Part shown: piece after piece, positions 58,007 to 58,709 of the stretch
Numbering within the stretch: position 1 is the first letter of the stretch
Layout: every line of letters begins with the position of its first letter
NCBI GenBank assembly: GCA_001275005.1
Contig: JWZX01003229.1
Span: forward strand, 1-58,709
Direction: 5' to 3'
Origin: Chrysochromulina tobinii
Lineage: Eukaryota; Haptophyta; Prymnesiales; Chrysochromulinaceae
DNA length: 58,709 bases
The notes under the pieces: model-generated
What the model was told of the DNA's origin: nothing
The model's input: the letters and a program-made list of their open reading frames with translations, nothing else
Database searches by the model: none
Position numbers and translations under genes: made by a program

Positions 58007-58709
58007 ATGAAGACCTTGCGAACAAAACGAAGCGTGAGTACTAAGGCTCGTCGCAAGCATTTCGAGCTTCTTCCCAGCGCTGAAGCTGCAGCAGCTGATG
58101 CTGCTGAAGACGATGATGTTGACGTGGACCGTCAGGTAGACATCAATCAACAGCGGCGTGGCGGTCATCAATCGCCCTCCGGAAAGGGCGATGTAGCGGC
58201 GGATGTTCCCGATGGCAACGACCTAGAGGACGTCGAGGGCAAGGACACCGGCCGTCGTGCGTGTGGTGAACCAGCAACGAGCACGTCGTTTGAGGTTGAG
58301 GCCGTTGGTGGCAACGACGGCGTGCAAGCTGTTGCGCCCGTGCGCAAGAAAGCTCTATCTGTGCTCATAATCTGCATCGGAGGGATCTTATTGGGAAGCG
58401 CGGCGTCGAGGCACGCCCTCTTGCACAGCGCGGAGAAGCGCACCACAATGTTAACTGCGATCGTGGAGCCGTCTTCAGCTGGTGCGAAGGACTCCGTGAA
58501 TGCCACGAGGACTTTGTTGCCAGCAGCTCCGCCTCCCTTCCCGCCGCCTCTCTTCCCGCCTCCCTTCCCGCCTCCCTTCCCGCCTCCCTTCTCGCCTCCC
58601 TTCCCGCCTCCATTCCCGCCTCCCCTCCTGCCGCCGGCGGCGCAACCGCATCCACCGTCACCTGCTCTTCCGCCGCTGGCATCGCCACGTCCGCCTCCGT
58701 CACCTCATT
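58007..58709 (+). CDS. Type II membrane protein with proline-rich stalk, N-terminal part (3' end outside window)
   Basis: The ATG at 58007 (GGACCATGA) opens a frame with no stop to the window edge, 234 codons. Basic start (MKTLRTKRSVSTKARRKHFE), acidic Gly/Asp-rich cytosolic part, one signal anchor at ~115-130 (LSVLIICIGGILLGSAAS), then from ~170 a stalk of PPPFPPPF repeats. The catalytic domain lies beyond the window. The plan equals that of sulfotransferase 1 and the 39657-41246 gene, so a Golgi glycosyl- or sulfotransferase is a reasonable guess. Confidence 0.75.
   Translation, partial: MKTLRTKRSVSTKARRKHFELLPSAEAAAADAAEDDDVDVDRQVDINQQRRGGHQSPSGKGDVAADVPDGNDLEDVEGKDTGRRACGEPATSTSFEVEAVGGNDGVQAVAPVRKKALSVLIICIGGILLGSAASRHALLHSAEKRTTMLTAIVEPSSAGAKDSVNATRTLLPAAPPPFPPPLFPPPFPPPFPPPFSPPFPPPFPPPLLPPAAQPHPPSPALPPLASPRPPPSPH

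Overview
This window looks like nuclear DNA from a GC-rich, flagellated single-celled eukaryote, most likely an alga. A haptophyte-like lineage is my best guess, at modest confidence. The support is a full-length axonemal dynein heavy chain, spliceosomal introns including GC-AG ones, presenilin, E2F-partner DP, PHD/SET and F-box/LRR proteins, and several Golgi glycan-modifying enzymes (sialyltransferase GT29, exostosin GT47, two sulfotransferases) on proline-rich stalks. Open frames elsewhere are mostly shadows caused by GC-rich codon use. I saw no prokaryotic operons, rRNA, tRNA or CRISPR.

Layout: 1-106 is the last piece of a RING-finger gene. 700-13504 (minus) is a 12.8 kb intronless inner-arm dynein heavy chain. 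13773-16485 (+) is a coiled-coil/low-complexity protein. 16802-17692 (minus) aldo-keto reductase and 17875-19363 (+) DP transcription factor share a 182 bp divergent promoter. 20133-21683 (minus) is an LRR protein, 22286-26667 (minus) a six-exon PHD/SET protein, 26799-29316 (+) a four-exon sialyltransferase-like gene, 29668-30261 (+) a small conserved-motif protein, 30663-32123 (minus) threonine ammonia-lyase with ACT domain, 32670-35519 (+) an LRR/TIG membrane protein and 36605-39166 (+) an F-box/LRR protein. From 39657 to the end, secretory-pathway proteins dominate: a stalked type II protein, a presenilin-like protease (41909-43550), sulfotransferase 1 (44295-45800), an SR/coiled-coil protein, a stalked type I protein, exostosin (49643-51321), a poorly understood ORF, a class 3 lipase (53668-55281), sulfotransferase 2 (55544-56802) and the start of another stalked type II protein (58007-end).

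The most interesting signal is in the introns. I reconstructed 20 introns by protein phase (74-351 nt). Most are built from about 10-nt units carrying CTGAT/CTGAG always in the sense direction of the host gene, several share one 3' splice-site cassette, and many are bounded by direct repeats (5 to about 31 nt) that include the splice junction. This resembles introner-type intron gain through duplication or insertion. A second signal is a roughly 50-100 nt module found upstream of three unrelated genes in the same orientation, with a fourth copy at 53089. Several genes (dynein, the LRR/TIG protein, sulfotransferase 2) contain single-base frame breaks, most simply explained as uncorrected sequencing indels.
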